A stretch of DNA of 64,000 bases from Gambelia wislizenii (Eukaryota; Chordata; Lepidosauria; Squamata; Crotaphytidae). Positions 1 through 12,297 of the stretch are shown in pieces. Location of the stretch: positions 105,615,116-105,679,115 of the forward strand of contig JAUMIR010000005.1 of NCBI GenBank assembly GCA_030847615.1, in the 5' to 3' direction. Under the pieces are notes generated by a model, which saw nothing but the letters and a program-made list of their open reading frames with translations, did no database searches and was not told the origin of the DNA. The stretch's first letter is position 1; each line of letters opens with the position of its first letter. The translations under genes were made by a program, and so were the position numbers.

Positions 1-1699
1 TTGAGTGAGGAGAGTGAGTGATGAAGGGAGCTGGAGACAGTCCTCCTCAGGACATGTTGAGGAGGACTGAGAACCATGGCTGTCTTGGCCACCACAGAGC
101 CAGGAATATGCACTCTGTGTGGTCATCCTGTATCTTCCCCAGAGTCTTCGTCATCAGAGGAAGGGGAGGAGAGAGGTAGGTGAGAGGGTTGGACCATTGG
201 CATAAGAAGGCATCGCCAAAGGACACTTAACCTCTCCTACCATGGGAACAAAAGCAGAGGCGATTGTGATTTTGTGGGAAGGTGAATATGTCTATTGACA
301 GCGGGCCCCAGCACCTGGCTAGTAGATGGAACATCTCGTCCGAGAGGCTCCACTCGTGGGGATGAAGAGATGTTCTGCTGAGGGAGTCTGCCAAGAGTGT
401 TGTCTGTCCCCGGAACATGAACTGCAATGGATACTATCCTCCTGGGGTGCACTAATTCCAGAGCTGGGAGGCTATCACCATCAGGGTGGATGAGTGGGTA
501 CCGCCTTGTCTGTTTATGCAGTGGACAGTGGTTGAGGTGTCGCATGTAATCTGGATCATGGTATGGTGAATGAGATCTCTCAAAGCCTTGAGAGCATTCA
601 GTACTGTTAGCATCCCCAAGGCACTTATATGCATGTGATGTAGGTGAGGGGACCAGGTGCCCTGTATGGCGGAATTGTTGCAATGAGCGCCCCAGCCCTG
701 GAGAGAGGCACTGGATATCACCATCACAGTGGGATGAGGGGGGTCTAAAAGGCATGCCCTTGTGAAGGTGGGTGGAGTGAAGCCACCAGAGAAGGGAGAG
801 GTGCACTGGTGGAGGTGGTAGTAACCGTTTGTTGGGGGAGTCACGGTCTGGGAGCAACTTGTGGAGAAACGACAGTTGAAGTGTGTGTGTCCTGAGCTGG
901 GCATGGGGGACCACCATGGTGGTGGCGGCCATGTAGCCTAGAAGGTTCATGATGAGAAGAGCCAGTATGGATCGATGATGTAAGACCTGGCTAATCAGGT
1001 GGGTCAGTGTTTCTTCTCGAGAGGTGGGGAGAAACATGTGTCCCATGATAGAGTTCAGGGTAGACCTGATGACGGGGAGTGTATGTATGGGAAGGAGGTG
1101 CAACTTTGTCAGGTTGAGGCAAAGGCCCCGCTCTGCTAGGTGTAGGGTAGTGATGATGTTGTGGCGAAGGGTGGTCCTGGAAGGTGCCTCCAGGAGCCAG
1201 TCACCCAGGTCCGGGAATATGATGGAACGCAGTCTCATTTTGGGATGGTAAAATATTGGGAGAAGAATCCCAAAGAGATGGCTCAGGCCAGTAGTCGTTA
1301 CAGCGTCCTTGGCCAGGAGAGAAGCAATTTCTTGTTGAAGGGTGGGCGAGGAGGGGGTGGAGCAGAATATGCTGGGGAGGGTGGTAAGCAAGTGAATTCT
1401 ACGGCATATCCAGTGCGTATGATGGTGTTTGTCCAGTTGTCGGAAGAAATGGCCTCCCAAGTCCAGGCATGGACAGCTACATCCGGGGTTGGGGGGGAGG
1501 TAAGATGGTGGAAAAGGCTGGAGGAGACATCTCGTGGAAGGATGCCATAGTCAAAGGTGCTGCTTGGTGGAGGAGCGCTGCTTGGAGTGGCTAAATTATT
1601 GGTAGTGCTGGGATTTGCCCGAGCACCGTTGTTGTTTGCTGGTGGGCCGCAGGTAAAATGAGGGCTGTGATGTAAAAATAGAAGGATAAGATGTTTTAC

Positions 1700-4130
1700 A
1701 TCAGTACGGCTTGGAGGGATGGTACTGAGGTTGAGGCTGGGTGATGCCCATTTTGTTGGCTGTAGTGCAGGCCTTCACCAAAGTAGCCATAGCCTCATCA
1801 ATTCTGGCACTGAAGAGGCCCTTGCCATGAAATGGGAAGTCTTCGGTCTGCTGGAGGATGTCTTCAGTGATGCCAGCGGATCTAAGCCAAGTGTAGTGTC
1901 GGATCGCTGTTGCCATAGACTTAGCTGCACAGTCTGCTGCGTGGAGGATGGTACTAATTTGGTTGTCCATGAGTCTGGGCTTCCTGTTGGAAGAGGGTCA
2001 CAACATTCTTGTGGTAATCTGGTAGGTAGGGCAGAAAGGAGGCTATCTTGTCCCATAAGAATTGCTGATATCCAGGCATGCAGGCTTGATAGTTAGTGAC
2101 TCTGACAGCTAGTAAGGCTGAAGAATAAAACTTTCTCCCAATGAGGTCAAGGTGACCGCCTTCTTTGTCTGGTGGAGCAGAGGAAGTAGAGCAGCATATT
2201 CATTTTGTTTCTGCCTTCTCCACAACGGTGGAGTTCGGAGGTGGGTGGGTGGACAGAAAGGAAGCTTCATCTGTATGGATCTTGTAAAGGTTCTCAAGCC
2301 GACGAGCCATCAGAAGAATTGAAGCAGGTTTCGTCCAGGCATGCTTGACTACCTCCTGAAGTGTGGAGAGGAAGGGGAGCATCTCCCGAGTATTACTAGG
2401 TATCTCCACCTGCTGGAATATCGGGTCCAAGGAGGTTGGATTTTGCCATTTAAATTCCAGATTAAATAATTTTGCCATCTGAATAATGAAGTCCACATAG
2501 GGGCAGAAATCCTCCAGTGCTGGCAGGGGGGATGGGCCCTGCAGGTCATTTGGAGTCTCAGGAGAATGTGATTCTGGGGTACCTTGGTCATTGTCTCTCT
2601 CAATTGAGGATTCGCAGTGAGGAGGTTTGGCTGGAAGTGCTCCTGAGTTGTGATCCAGGGAAGGAAGCCTGGGCTAAGAAGGCTGTGGTGACAGGTCCTT
2701 TGGGGGATCCCAATGCTTATTGCCATGGGGGCTATCTTTACCAGGGTGGTGAGGTCTCTTGGTTCAGCGGCAGGTTGATTTGTGGCGGTGATGGGTCTTC
2801 AGCTCCTGACGGTGGGACCATCCATGGATCCATGTATGGGAGATAAGGGGCACCTTGGAACCATGGGTTTTTGAAGGGGTATCACAAATCTGGTGATAAA
2901 AGAAGAGTCGTAGTCGTGATCCTTGTCTGAGTATGTTGAGTGGGACCATGAGTGGCATTGGTAGGCTCAGGTCCGCTGTCAGTCTCGGAAACAATGACAA
3001 TGTCAACGGTGCCTGCTGCAGTGCCTGCAATGGGACCTGGAGTGACAAGAGGTGGAGGACATAGATCAAGAATGTCGGGTCCAGGACTGGCTGGATTGAG
3101 ATCAGGGTCGGGACTGGGACTGTTGTGATTGGGACCGCTGCAATTGGGATCGCCAGGACTGCATTCAATGGGACTGTGGATCAGTATCATTGGGATGGTC
3201 AGGACTGGGACCGAGGTTGGGATCTGGATCGGGCCGGAGACTGTGGGTTCGACCGGGATTGAGAGCAGCTTTGGGATCAAGAGCAACCTTGGGAATTGAG
3301 CCAGGCCGATTGGATCCTTCCAAGTCCAGCCATCAGTTGCGGGAACCGCTTGAGGCTGATGTCTGGAGTCTACTCGAAGGCGGAGGGTGGGTGCCCATCC
3401 TGGCAGGGGAAGCTTGTTCACACTGGAGGGTCAATGTGGAACTGGAGCCCTGGTGGTCGAGTTGGTCATCTTCCTCAATTATAACTGTCTGGTCACATCT
3501 GAGAGATGGGACCTTGTGGCAGGGTGGTATCAGGGCTGGCCGAGGGACTGACTGGTGGGCTGATTTCAACCACTTTGATGCGGATAGGTCTGAGGCTTTG
3601 GTACCCACACATTTTCTGCCTTTTTTAGTGGCTTTGGCCAGAGCTGGAACCAGCTTGGTGGTGGAATCTGACTAGATCAGTTTTGCTGCATGGAGTGTGG
3701 TTGATCCCGAAGTCGAGGCCATGGCCTGTGAGGAGAGAATGGAGCAGCTAGTGCAAATGGCCCAGGAGGCAGTATCTAAAGGCCAGTTTTGCGCAGCAGC
3801 CCAGAGCGATTTTTCCCAAAGGTGAGTCCACAGCTAGGAGATCCTATTTTTGAGTGCCTGGTAGTAAAACCCTTGCAGATGTTGCAGGAGGCAACTTTGT
3901 GGACTTCTCTGAGGCAAAAAAGGCAATGGTCATGGGCATCAGTCTGGGGGATTCCCCCCCCCCCCCACAAGAAGGGCAGGTTTTGAAAAGGGCCCTGGAG
4001 GCCATAGAAGGCCAGGGAAAACCAGGGCAAGTCAAGGAAAAACACGAGTGTAGTCAAAACAACACAAGCCAGAGTTTGATATCTGAGAAGAGGCATCCAA
4101 ATCCAAAAAAGAAAACAGTCAAAGGTCAAT
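1700..4130 (-). pseudogene. DIRS D gag remnant
   Basis: This gag region is broken by several frameshifts. It can be followed in pieces at 4129-3776 (zinc-like N-terminus), 3421-2882 (Pro-rich linker), 2496-2200 (LEFKWQNP...DPIFQQVE, ending near NSTVVEKAE) and 2056-1701 (ADCAAKSMATAIRHYTWLRS, then DFPFHGKGLF). The last block matches the ADCAAKAIAG...HAWL...EDLPFD block of copy B. No intact reading frame remains. Confidence 0.8.
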
Positions 4131-4170
4131 AGTAAAGCAAGCTACTCAACAAAGAATGTTCCAAGTGATC

Positions 4171-4535
4171 CGAATGACAAACGAAAAGGAACTGAGGGGA
4201 GTAGCTTTCTGGTGCTATTTATGTAGTGCCCTGGGAGGGTGGGGCTACCGACAAAAAGCTACTCAGCTCTGTAACACTCCGTGTTTGATAGCAATAGCAA
4301 TAGCATTGATATTTATATACTGCTTATCAGTGCCAAAACACTCCCTAAGTGGTTTTACAATGAGTTAGCTAATTACCCCCAACAAGTTGAGTACTCATTT
4401 TACCGACCTATGGAAGGATGGAAGGCTGAGTCAACCTTGGAGCCTCTGGGATCGAACTTGTAACATTGTAGCTTGCAGTACTGGCATTTAACCACTGCGC
4501 CACCAGGGCTCCTTGATCTGTGCAGGCACAGAGAC
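4171..4535 (-). repeat. DIRS D right inverted terminal repeat, split by a SINE
   Basis: The start (GGAACTGAGGGGA at about 4190), GGGTGGGGCTACCGACAAAAA at about 4238 and CACAGAGACC at about 4528 follow the same order as the right terminal repeat of copy B (52159-52331). The SINE at 4290-4512 interrupts it, and removing the SINE restores the order. Confidence 0.65.
4290..4512 (-). mobile_element. tRNA-derived SINE
   Basis: Read on the minus strand, the head is GGAGCCCTGGTGGCGCAGTG with an A-box-like TGGCGCAGTGGTTAA and a B-box-like AGTTCGATCCC, the internal RNA polymerase III promoter of a tRNA. The 3' end is a run of CTATTG-type units. A 5-bp direct repeat TTGAT flanks it (4285-4289 and 4513-4517). 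It inserted into the right terminal repeat of DIRS D. Confidence 0.75.
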
Positions 4536-4902
4536 CATGCAGAAGAACAATAAGGTCTCATGATAGCTGAAACAGACTTTGTTGTCTCCTTCCATTTGGC
4601 CATCTTAGAGACCAAGTTACTTACTAGCCAAGCCTGACTACAGAGAACTCAGAAGAATAGCAGAACTGAAAGGAAGAAAGGAAAAAACCCATCACACCCC
4701 AGATTGAAACAACTTCAGCAGTCATGTTGGGAGGGGATGGATTCCTCATCTCAACAACCCAGAATGCACCCAATGTGCATTATCTGGGTTGGTGAGAGGA
4801 GGAATCCACACAACTTGGAACATACACAAGCCCTCAACCTGAACTATAAAGGAGGGAAGTGACTGTGTCCTAGTCCCCAGCCACCTTCTGTAGCACTCTT
4901 CT

Positions 4903-5740
4903 TTAAAAGGTGGCATCTGCCAACCTGAACTTGTCAATCTTATAATGACAAATGAAAGAAGGAGTACTCCAGGTAGCTGCCCTACAAATGTCGATAATTG
5001 GAGCATTGGTGGAAAACACTGCTAATGTGGCAGCTGCCTTGGTTGAATACACCATCATGTTAGCTGAGCAAGGCATTTTAACCAAGTCATTTGTCATCAG
5101 GAAGCATGCCTTGATCCATGTGGCTAGTGTGAACGAAGACACCTTGCAACCCAGTAAGACAAGATTGAAGGACATGAACAAAGGAGTCATAACATCGAAA
5201 TGCCTTAATTCTATGAATATACATTTTTAGTGCTCTGCACACATCCAGACTGTGCCTCAACTTCTCTTGTGGATGCAATGGATTAGGACACAAAGAAGGA
5301 AGAATAAGTTCTTGAGACATGTTAAAGGTAGAAAGCACCTTTGGCATAAAGGAAGGATCTGCTCTTAGTCCTTGTTAAAGGCGCAAAGGTGTTCCCTTAC
5401 TGAGAGGGTTGCAAGCTCCAAGACACAGCAAGCAGATGTGATGGCTACCAAAAAGGCTACTTTTAAGGAGAGAAGCCTCAGGGGAACTTCCTTGAGTGGC
5501 TCAAATGGATGTTTTGTGAGTTACCTCAAAACTAAGGGAAAGCTCCAAGATGGGAAACTGTCTGACTGAAGGAAATATGTTAGTAGTCCCCCTAAGAAAC
5601 CTCCTCACATGCAGGTGAGAAGAAACTGGGTCCCCATGAGTGTTAGGCAGAACTGAGGCCAGGGTAGCTGCCTGTCTCTTTAATGTGTAAGACCTGAGGC
5701 CCAAATCAAGCCCTTTCTGTAGGAAACCCAGGAGATGCAA
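4903..5740 (-). pseudogene. DIRS F tyrosine recombinase remnant
   Basis: Pieces in different frames follow copy B order: LLGFLQKGLDLGLRSYTLKR (5740-5650), RHSLDVCRALKMYIHRIKAF (about 5250), ATWIKACFL, then STKAAATLAVFSTNAPIIDI and CRAATWSTPSFICHYK (5060-4930). The catalytic Tyr in HYK is present, but the His-x-x-Arg is not intact and frames shift. Confidence 0.7.
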
Positions 5741-6505
5741 AACAGAAGCTCTGTTATACTGAAGGGAATTCGATTTGCATCACCTAGAGAAAGCTTTAAA
5801 TGTGGCCTAATAAATTCTTGCTGTAGACCCTCTGCAAGAAGACAGAAGCATGTTAATCCCAGAATCTGCAGAGCTGTAGTCTTTCAAAGCTTTCTGTTCA
5901 ACCTTCAGATGGCTACATGGAGTCAAGCTACACCTGGATGCTGAAAGGAACCCTGAGTCAGCAGGTCCTGCTGTTGTGGGAGATGCCGTGGATCTATCAT
6001 GGACAGGTTCATGAGGTCTGAGAACCAAGGTCTCCTGGACCAGTAAGGAGCAATGAGAACCACTTGGGACCACCATGCTAGTGAGTGCCTGACCTGAGGC
6101 AGTAATAAGTGCTTGTGTCTTATAATCAGAGACTGATGTGGCTGCAGACCACTAGAGGGATCTGAAGTGGAAAATGGCTCAAGGCATGATCTGCATCACT
6201 GAGATAATGAGAAATAAGGATTCTGGCTAAGATCATGAGAGACACTGAGGACAGAGACTGTAACCCTCTGTCCCTCTGCCCTGAGACTGCTTTGTCTCTC
6301 TTCTGAGGTATAAATCATGCACTTGATTGTGTCAATCAGGGCCCTCAGATGGGTGATAGGTTGTGACAGAACAAGCTGGCTCCTCTTGGTGTTTATCAAA
6401 AAGCTGTGGGGTTGTAAGCAATCCATGACTGAAAGCGCTTTGTAGCTGCCTTCCTAAAACCTTTCTTGGACACAGTGAGCACCTGCTTCTTTTCTCTAGT
6501 CTCTA

Positions 6506-6766
6506 CTAGGATGTTTTAAAGGCCTCCTCCCCAAACAATTTTGTGTCCTTAAAGACTGCTGTGGAAAGATTTGTCCTAGAATTGTCCTCCCAATTCTTGA
6601 GCCAAGTGGAGCACCTAGCCACCATGATAGCCCCTATAGACCTTGCTGCAAAGGTAAGGGAGCCTTGAATAGCATCTGACACAAATTGAAGTGCCCTGTA
6701 AATTGCCAAAAGGTATCTTTGGAAGGACTTGTAATCCAAGTCCTTTCCCTGCAGTATGTCCTCCAC
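6506..6766 (-). pseudogene. DIRS F gag fragment (LAP2alpha-like block)
   Basis: This 86-codon open stretch contains DAIQGSLTFAARSIGAIMVA, RCSTWLKNWEDNSRTNLS and KLFGEEAFKTS. The same pattern (WL..W..D...N/K L....K..LFGE) occurs in fragments G (10809-10468) and E (24041-23715). It is the DIRS gag block known to be related to the vertebrate LAP2alpha C-terminal domain. Confidence 0.7.
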
Positions 6767-8750
6767 TCACAACAGGGAGGCATATGTAAATAGCGAACCA
6801 GTGGCCAAAGCCCTGATTGCCAAGGCTCTCTTCAAGAGGCCCTTGGTACGCTTCTCCTTGGGGTCTGTGAAGAAGCCCTCTCCTTTTTGGGTCAGGACTC
6901 CTGAAACCCAGGATTCAACAGGCATATCCACTATGGAACCTTAAGCTCTTTTCTTTGTGAGTAAACCTTCTGAGCCACCAGAGCCCCCTTCTTACTTTGC
7001 AGAGGTGAAGCTCATTCTGACCTTACCAGTGGAGAAAGAGTGGTGGAAAAGTTACCTCTTTCACAGAAGGCTTTGATTGTCCTAGGACAGAGGCACCCCC
7101 CCCCTCTCTCTCATCTCAGAAAAAGTGTCCCCATGTTGGGCATTAGAGTCAGACTTGAATGAAGCAAACCACAATGCTGCAAAGACCTTGGATAATCATG
7201 GAACAAAATCCTCAGAATGAAACAGACAGACAAAAGGCTCACCCTGATTGGAAACTGCGTCCGACCATCTCCTCTCTTCCTTATCAGAATCAATAATATC
7301 ATTTCTAGAATCCTGTGGGTTGTCCCCTAGGAGTGGAGAATCCACATTGGAATCACACTCTGAATCCTCAGAGGAATGGTTAGGAAATCCCACATTCCTT
7401 TTGCAGACAAACTTTGAGCAGAGACAACCTTATCAGAAACTTTTGAGCACAGACAACTTTTAGAGGACTATCCCTGCCCCATAAGAGACAGCAGGCTGTT
7501 CCTGAGCATGCTTTTTACACAAACCTCTGCTGGAATGAGAAGTTGCCAACAGATCTTTAGGATTGCTTTGGGCCAGACTGAGAAGCACATTGGGTGTCCA
7601 GAAGCTGTTTTAATTGCAGCATTAAACTTTGTATGTTTTCCCCAACCACAGCTTTGCAATTGACCTTTTGCTTTCGGAGAGGGAGAAACCAGACACCTAT
7701 TTAGTAAAGACTTAGTCGATTATAGGTGAATGTCATCCTCCATTAGAGGGGGCACTGACAGGGAGTGGCAATGCTGATAGCCATGCTGCCCCTGGCGATG
7801 CTGATGGCCATACTACTCCCTATTCACTGAAAAGACTGCCCCTTTGTCTGATAATACTTGGGAATAAACCTCCAGTGCTGTCCTCAGGGTTTAGTTATGT
7901 AAATGGGAGTCAACTGAGAAGTGGTGTGAGGGTCATTCAGCAGATTCAAAATGGCAGACACCACAATCACACTCAAAATGGCCACCAAAATGATTGCTGC
8001 TATGCTCACTAAGCTGCATTGTAAAAAGGGCAGGAAAACTGAGATGTGCTAACGGTGGCCATGGCCTGCACAGCACATTTTGGGACCCATGGGGTGGGAT
8101 TTAGAACCCCTGGATGACTGCAGGGATCCCCGGGGAGAATGGAAAGAAACATGTGCACGCTGGTGCACTCTTGCTTCCTCTCTATAAGGACACAGCAAGC
8201 TACAAGGCACTGCCACAGCCACCACCATGGCTTCTCTATCTGGGTCTTCCTCCTCCACCATCCTTGTTGTCCCCCTCAGGTGCTGCTGTGGCTTCACAAG
8301 AACAGGACGAGACACAGCCTTCCTTGACACCTGATGAAGAGCCTTGGGGGGGGGGCTACCTATGACCAAGCCTGACACAGCACCAGAAAGCTCCAGGCCA
8401 TCCTTCTCACTGCTGGGAACATGTTTTTCTTCTTTTTGGTAACTAAGTCAACCCTTGTCTCCTACTCGATCTATCTCAGCCAAAGGGAACAGGAGAAAGA
8501 ACAGAGAAAAAGAAAGATGAAGTTAAAAGGTTTTTTTTAAAAAAAAATCCAGGAACAATGAAAGGAAAAAAGTGGAAGGAAAAGAGTCAACAACATGCAA
8601 GCTAAATCAGGAAAAGTCAGAAAGACAGAATAATAGATAGAGAGCTCTGCTCTGGGCACAGACAGGAAGAACTGGTCTCTAAGATGGACAAACAGAAGGA
8701 ATCAACAAAGTCTGTTTTAGTTATTGCTTGATCTTATTGTTCTTCCTGCT

Positions 8751-9329
8751 TGTCTCTAGGTGGGCAACTCCAGGTAGTATGAATTCCTCCTTTCACCAAT
8801 CCAGAGAATGAAAGGGACTGAAATTTCAATAGCTGTTATTTTGCAAGTATTTAAGGAAGCACTTCTAAAACACAGAGGTTTGTTTCTATTTAGAACTATT
8901 GAGTTCTTTTCTTTTGTGGCACCTTAAAGACCCACACATTGTATTCTAGCCTAAGCTTTCTTTGAACTACAGTCTAGATGCATCTGATCAAATGGTCGCA
9001 AATCAATTGACCAACAACCCCTTCTTTTAAAAACATATAAGTACAAAACGCATGTGTAAAATAGATTATCTCATTCTTTTGTGTCAAATTGTGGTGTTCA
9101 AATAAATAATCAAGAGTTTGTAAAATAAGAACAATTTCAATTCTCCTAATTATCTGGTGTAGTTGACTTTTATATTTACAGGTTATGTAACAAAAGCTAT
9201 TCTTAATGTTACTATGTTCAGCTTTGGACTAATTAGTATTTAAACAGTGACTGAACACTATAAATCAAAATGTGACTATAAAGGTGTGTGAAGGTGTACT
9301 ACAAAGTCAACAGGAAGAATGAATCTTAC
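8751..9329. other. Intronic sequence without recognisable feature
   Basis: AT-rich single-copy-looking sequence lies between DIRS F and the last WDR19 exon. No open frame, terminal repeat or RNA gene was seen. Confidence 0.5.
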
Positions 9330-9387
9330 CTTACTGTCGCCTGTCATTCCTTTTTCATAATGTGCCAAAGCATTCACATAATCACCC
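9330..9387 (-). CDS. WDR19: WDR19 exon (last in window; TPR-like region)
   Basis: This 58-bp exon encodes GDYVNALAHYEKGMTGDSK and is completed by the preceding AC to a Thr codon. The acceptor is TTGTAG and the donor GTAAGA. DIRS fragment G begins about 60 bp upstream of its acceptor. No later exon was recognised between 1 and 9329, where the sequence is DIRS elements D and F, so the next exon lies outside the window. Confidence 0.93.
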
Positions 9388-9447
9388 CTACAACAAAAGT
9401 AATATATCTATATTGAGATATAAAGTAAAATGTGATGACATGAATGA

Positions 9448-11405
9448 GAGGCTGGACTTACCATGAATAATCATACTGGGATGTCAGGAGGAGCACTGAA
9501 TGGGTTAACCCCCACATACCAACACAACTAGGCAGGAGTCAATGTTTCCTTCCCTGCCAGTTTAGTTATCTAGCCCTGCTCCAACAAAACCTACTTCCTG
9601 AAACTAATGCCAACACCCCCTTTTTGGGTGGGGCGAGATGTGCATGGATTGTTCCTACTGCCATCCCAGAATGATTACGGTGGGCCCTCAGGATCTGTGG
9701 GTTCCAAGTCTGTGAATTTAACTGACCATGGATCGTCACACCCCTTATTAAATGGTGGCAACATGAATGTAGACATGCTGAAGTGTGCACATTTATGTCA
9801 ATGCCATTTAATAATATGGGGTACAATCATCCATAGTTTTGTTCTGGGAACCAAACACCCATGGGTTCTAAGGGCTCACTGTATTCATGGTAAGTCTAGC
9901 CTCCCATTCCTGGGATGGCGCAGAGGAGCAATCCACCATGAATGGAATTTACTCAATCCCCATATATAGGGATGGGACTACAAAACAACTATGTAACTAC
10001 AGCCTGAGGCACAGTCCTACCAAAACCTGCCTATGCTGACTTGAACTTATCCAACTTATAATGTCTAATAAAAACAGTTCTTTCCATCCGACTGCATCAC
10101 ATATATCCTGCAAAGATGCTGATGCAGTGTATGCTGTGGCTGTAGCCACTGTCCTTGTAGAATGTGGCCACATATTTCTTGGTCATGCCTTATTCTCATA
10201 ATCATAACATTGAAAAATGTGAGCATTAATCCACCTTGCAATCACAGTTCTTGTCAGTGATGCTTGAGGCCCTTTGTCCCAAAGATCTTGGATTAAAAGA
10301 GACAAACAAAGCCCCCTCCTCTTCCTTGACCTTGTCTATTAAACAAGCCCAGTCGGCCAAACTGAGCCTTTGCCTAAACCACTTGTCTTTGAAATCTAAA
10401 GTCTGACAAAATTTTCTCTTCCTCCATGAAAAGAAGATAAATTTCCACAAAATAGCCTCCTATCCACTCACTTTCTCTGTAATGTAGGCATCACTTGCTT
10501 TTTCTCCTTACTTCCCAATAAAACCTTCTCTAATGCTTGCTCACCAAATAATAATTCACCTTTGTATGGAATGTACGCAAAATTATTTCTAAACTTGTCT
10601 GCCACCCAATGACACAGCCACAAAGACCTTCTAGCCACTGAAACTGCATTTATAATGCATGCAGCAAAAACCATGGAGTCACATTTGGCATCTGCCACAT
10701 ATTCCAACTCTCTCCTAACTCTACCCATTGCCTTATTTGAAGCATACACACTTAAATTTTGTGATTCTAAGATCTCCTGAGTCCACAGAGCTGAAGCCCA
10801 AGAAAACATCGAAATAGCCTTATGGACAAGGGTGAATCCTCATGTGCCTTCTTCAAAGCAGCATTTGCTCTCATTTTGTCTACCTCTCTATGTTGTATCT
10901 ATCCCTTTCTCAAAGGACTATCACTCTAGAAATATGAATTGCAATAGGCCCATCCACCAATGGGACCTTAAGGAACACTACTTCTTTTTAAATAAAGGAA
11001 TATAACCTTTGACTATACCCTAAAAACCTCTTAGTATTCAAGGGAGTCCCCCAATCTGCTTCCATCAACTCATTAACCATCTCAGGCAATGCTATCTCCA
11101 CCCCCTGACACTTGCCCTCTTAAAACTGATACCACTTTTTCCTCTGTCACATTTGCACTCTTTGCTTGTCAATCCTCAGTAGAAATATCCAAACCTAATG
11201 TTTGCAACCTCTCTTTAGTAAACTTCTAAATGATTCAGACTGGAATAAACATCTGAATACATTTCCTTGTTCTCCTCCTCCTCTGAAGAGTCAAATTCAT
11301 CAACAGACATCTCATCCTACACAATCCCATCTTCGCAATCATCCTCCACTATTTCCCAATCTACACCCTTCTGTAAATTCTCTGCATATTTTGACTTTGT
11401 TGAAC
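9448..11405 (-). mobile_element. DIRS-type retrotransposon fragment G
   Basis: The left end begins GAGGCTGGACTTACCATGAA, and an internal complementary region at about 9885-9960 contains its complement (ATTCATGGTAAGTCTAGCCTC, 9885 onward). A recombinase C-terminal remnant lies at about 10020-10280 (minus). The gag LAP2alpha-like block is at 10809-10468 (RRSLWLCHWVADKFRNNFAY, LLFGEQALEKVLL), and an acidic Ser-rich gag stretch reaches about 11405. RT and RNase H are absent, and the right end is lost 265 bp before the next WDR19 exon. A Tigger-like MITE is inserted at 9678-9881. Confidence 0.75.
9678..9881. mobile_element. Tigger-like MITE (nonautonomous DNA transposon)
   Basis: This 204-bp element is flanked by TA on both sides (9676-9677, 9882-9883). 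Its ends are inverted: CGGTGGGCCCTCAGGATCTG against the complement of CCCATGGGTTCTAAGGGCTCACTG. The interior is near-palindromic around 9745-9825. The ends resemble Tc1/mariner (pogo/Tigger) termini, as does the second copy at 35905. Confidence 0.65.
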
Positions 11406-11780
<375 letters not shown>

Positions 11781-11895
11781 CTATTACCAGAAATAGATTT
11801 TAATGTAAAAGATTATTACAACCCATTCACCTAAAAAAATGTTCAAAAAGAATATAGTTGTATATGATAAAATATTAGGCAGCTTAATATCCTAC

Positions 11896-12006
11896 CTCAA
11901 GTGCAGTGGCAGGGCAGGAAGATGCCAAATATAAGTCCTGAGCCAAATTAAAGCTATTAGTATACATAGCAAGATATCCTGCTAAAAGATTGTGATCTTC
12001 TATGCC
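11896..12006 (-). CDS. WDR19: WDR19 exon (TPR-like region)
   Basis: This 111-bp, phase-0 exon of 37 codons encodes [20 protein letters not shown] and [17 protein letters not shown]. The acceptor is TTTCAG and the donor GTAGGA. Confidence 0.95.
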
Positions 12007-12235
12007 CTGAAAAAGAAGATATATACATGTGTGGGGTCTGTCTTATGACTTGCAGAGATAAATACAGCCATAGATGTGTTGTCTGAAAAATGTTAAAGCA
12101 AATTAATTCCTCACCCTGTCCCTGGCTCATGCGGAGAGTGAGGAAAGGTGTAAGTCAAGGGAAATGGGCATCAAGTTAAACCGGGCCGGGCGGAGATGCG
12201 GTTTGAGGGCAACAGCTTCAACAGATTGGTCCTGC

Positions 12236-12297
12236 CTAGGTTGGCACATGGTGACAACCCATGAGTAGTAGATTGCTCCTTCAGCCTACTTGAGAAT
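12236..12297 (-). repeat. DIRS right terminal repeat fragment (I/G family)
   Basis: The stretch ending TTGCTCCTTCAGCCTACTTGAGAAT follows the order of the right end of element I (60000-60060: AGTGGTAGTGGG, TTCCTTTAGCCTTCCTGAGAAT). The rest of that element is missing. The remainder of this intron, to 13127, shows nothing else I can support. Confidence 0.45.

Larger units (their letters stand above)
1..4535 (-). mobile_element. DIRS-type retrotransposon D (degenerate, cut by window start)
   Basis: On the minus strand this element reads gag, damaged RT, then RNase H. The gag N-terminus near 4000-4080 has the CLFCLREVH...CNICKGF zinc-like motif, aligned with CLICLGESH...CVHCKAF in copy B. The segment at 2200-2500 (LEFKWQNPTSLDPIFQQVE... 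NSVVVE) and the ADCAAKSMA...TWLRSAG segment at 1700-2060 follow the copy B gag order. The RT part (about 900-1500) has lost the fingers: it jumps from LLAKDAV to FPDLGDWLL, so the catalytic Tyr-Ile-Asp-Asp is gone. The RNase H part (230-900) keeps QGWGAH, INRQGG and LADSLSR. The recombinase would lie beyond position 1. A right inverted terminal repeat occupies about 4171-4535 and is split by a SINE. Its border with element F is uncertain by some tens of bases. Confidence 0.85.
4535..8750 (-). mobile_element. DIRS-type retrotransposon F (no RT fingers or palm)
   Basis: The ends are inverted repeats: about 4540-4613 matches the reverse complement of about 8677-8746, sharing AGAACAATAAG, AACAGACTTTGTTG and CCATCTTAGAGACCA. 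Read on minus, 8400-6440 is gag, with the block ARCSTWLKNW...LFGEEAFKTS at 6766-6506. A thumb-like RT remnant (INTKRSQLVLSQPITHLRAL) lies at 6426-6196. The end of the RNase H / methyltransferase-like region is near 6076-5900, and the recombinase is at 5740-4903 with CRAATWSTPSFICHYK near its end. RT fingers, palm and most of RNase H are missing, so this copy could move only with help. All frames are broken. Confidence 0.8.

Noticed and set aside
237..1460. 407-codon minus frame as a distinct gene
   Set aside because: It is the RT-RNase H region of DIRS D read across an internal deletion; after the RT-like part it runs in the wrong frame over RNase H.
4290..4512. tRNA gene suggested by A and B boxes
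   Set aside because: The boxes belong to a SINE head with a non-tRNA body, simple-repeat tail and target duplication; no cloverleaf was evident.
1..9329. Further WDR19 exons at the low-coordinate end
   Set aside because: No peptide continuing the TPR-like region was found with splice sites; the sequence is accounted for by DIRS F and D.
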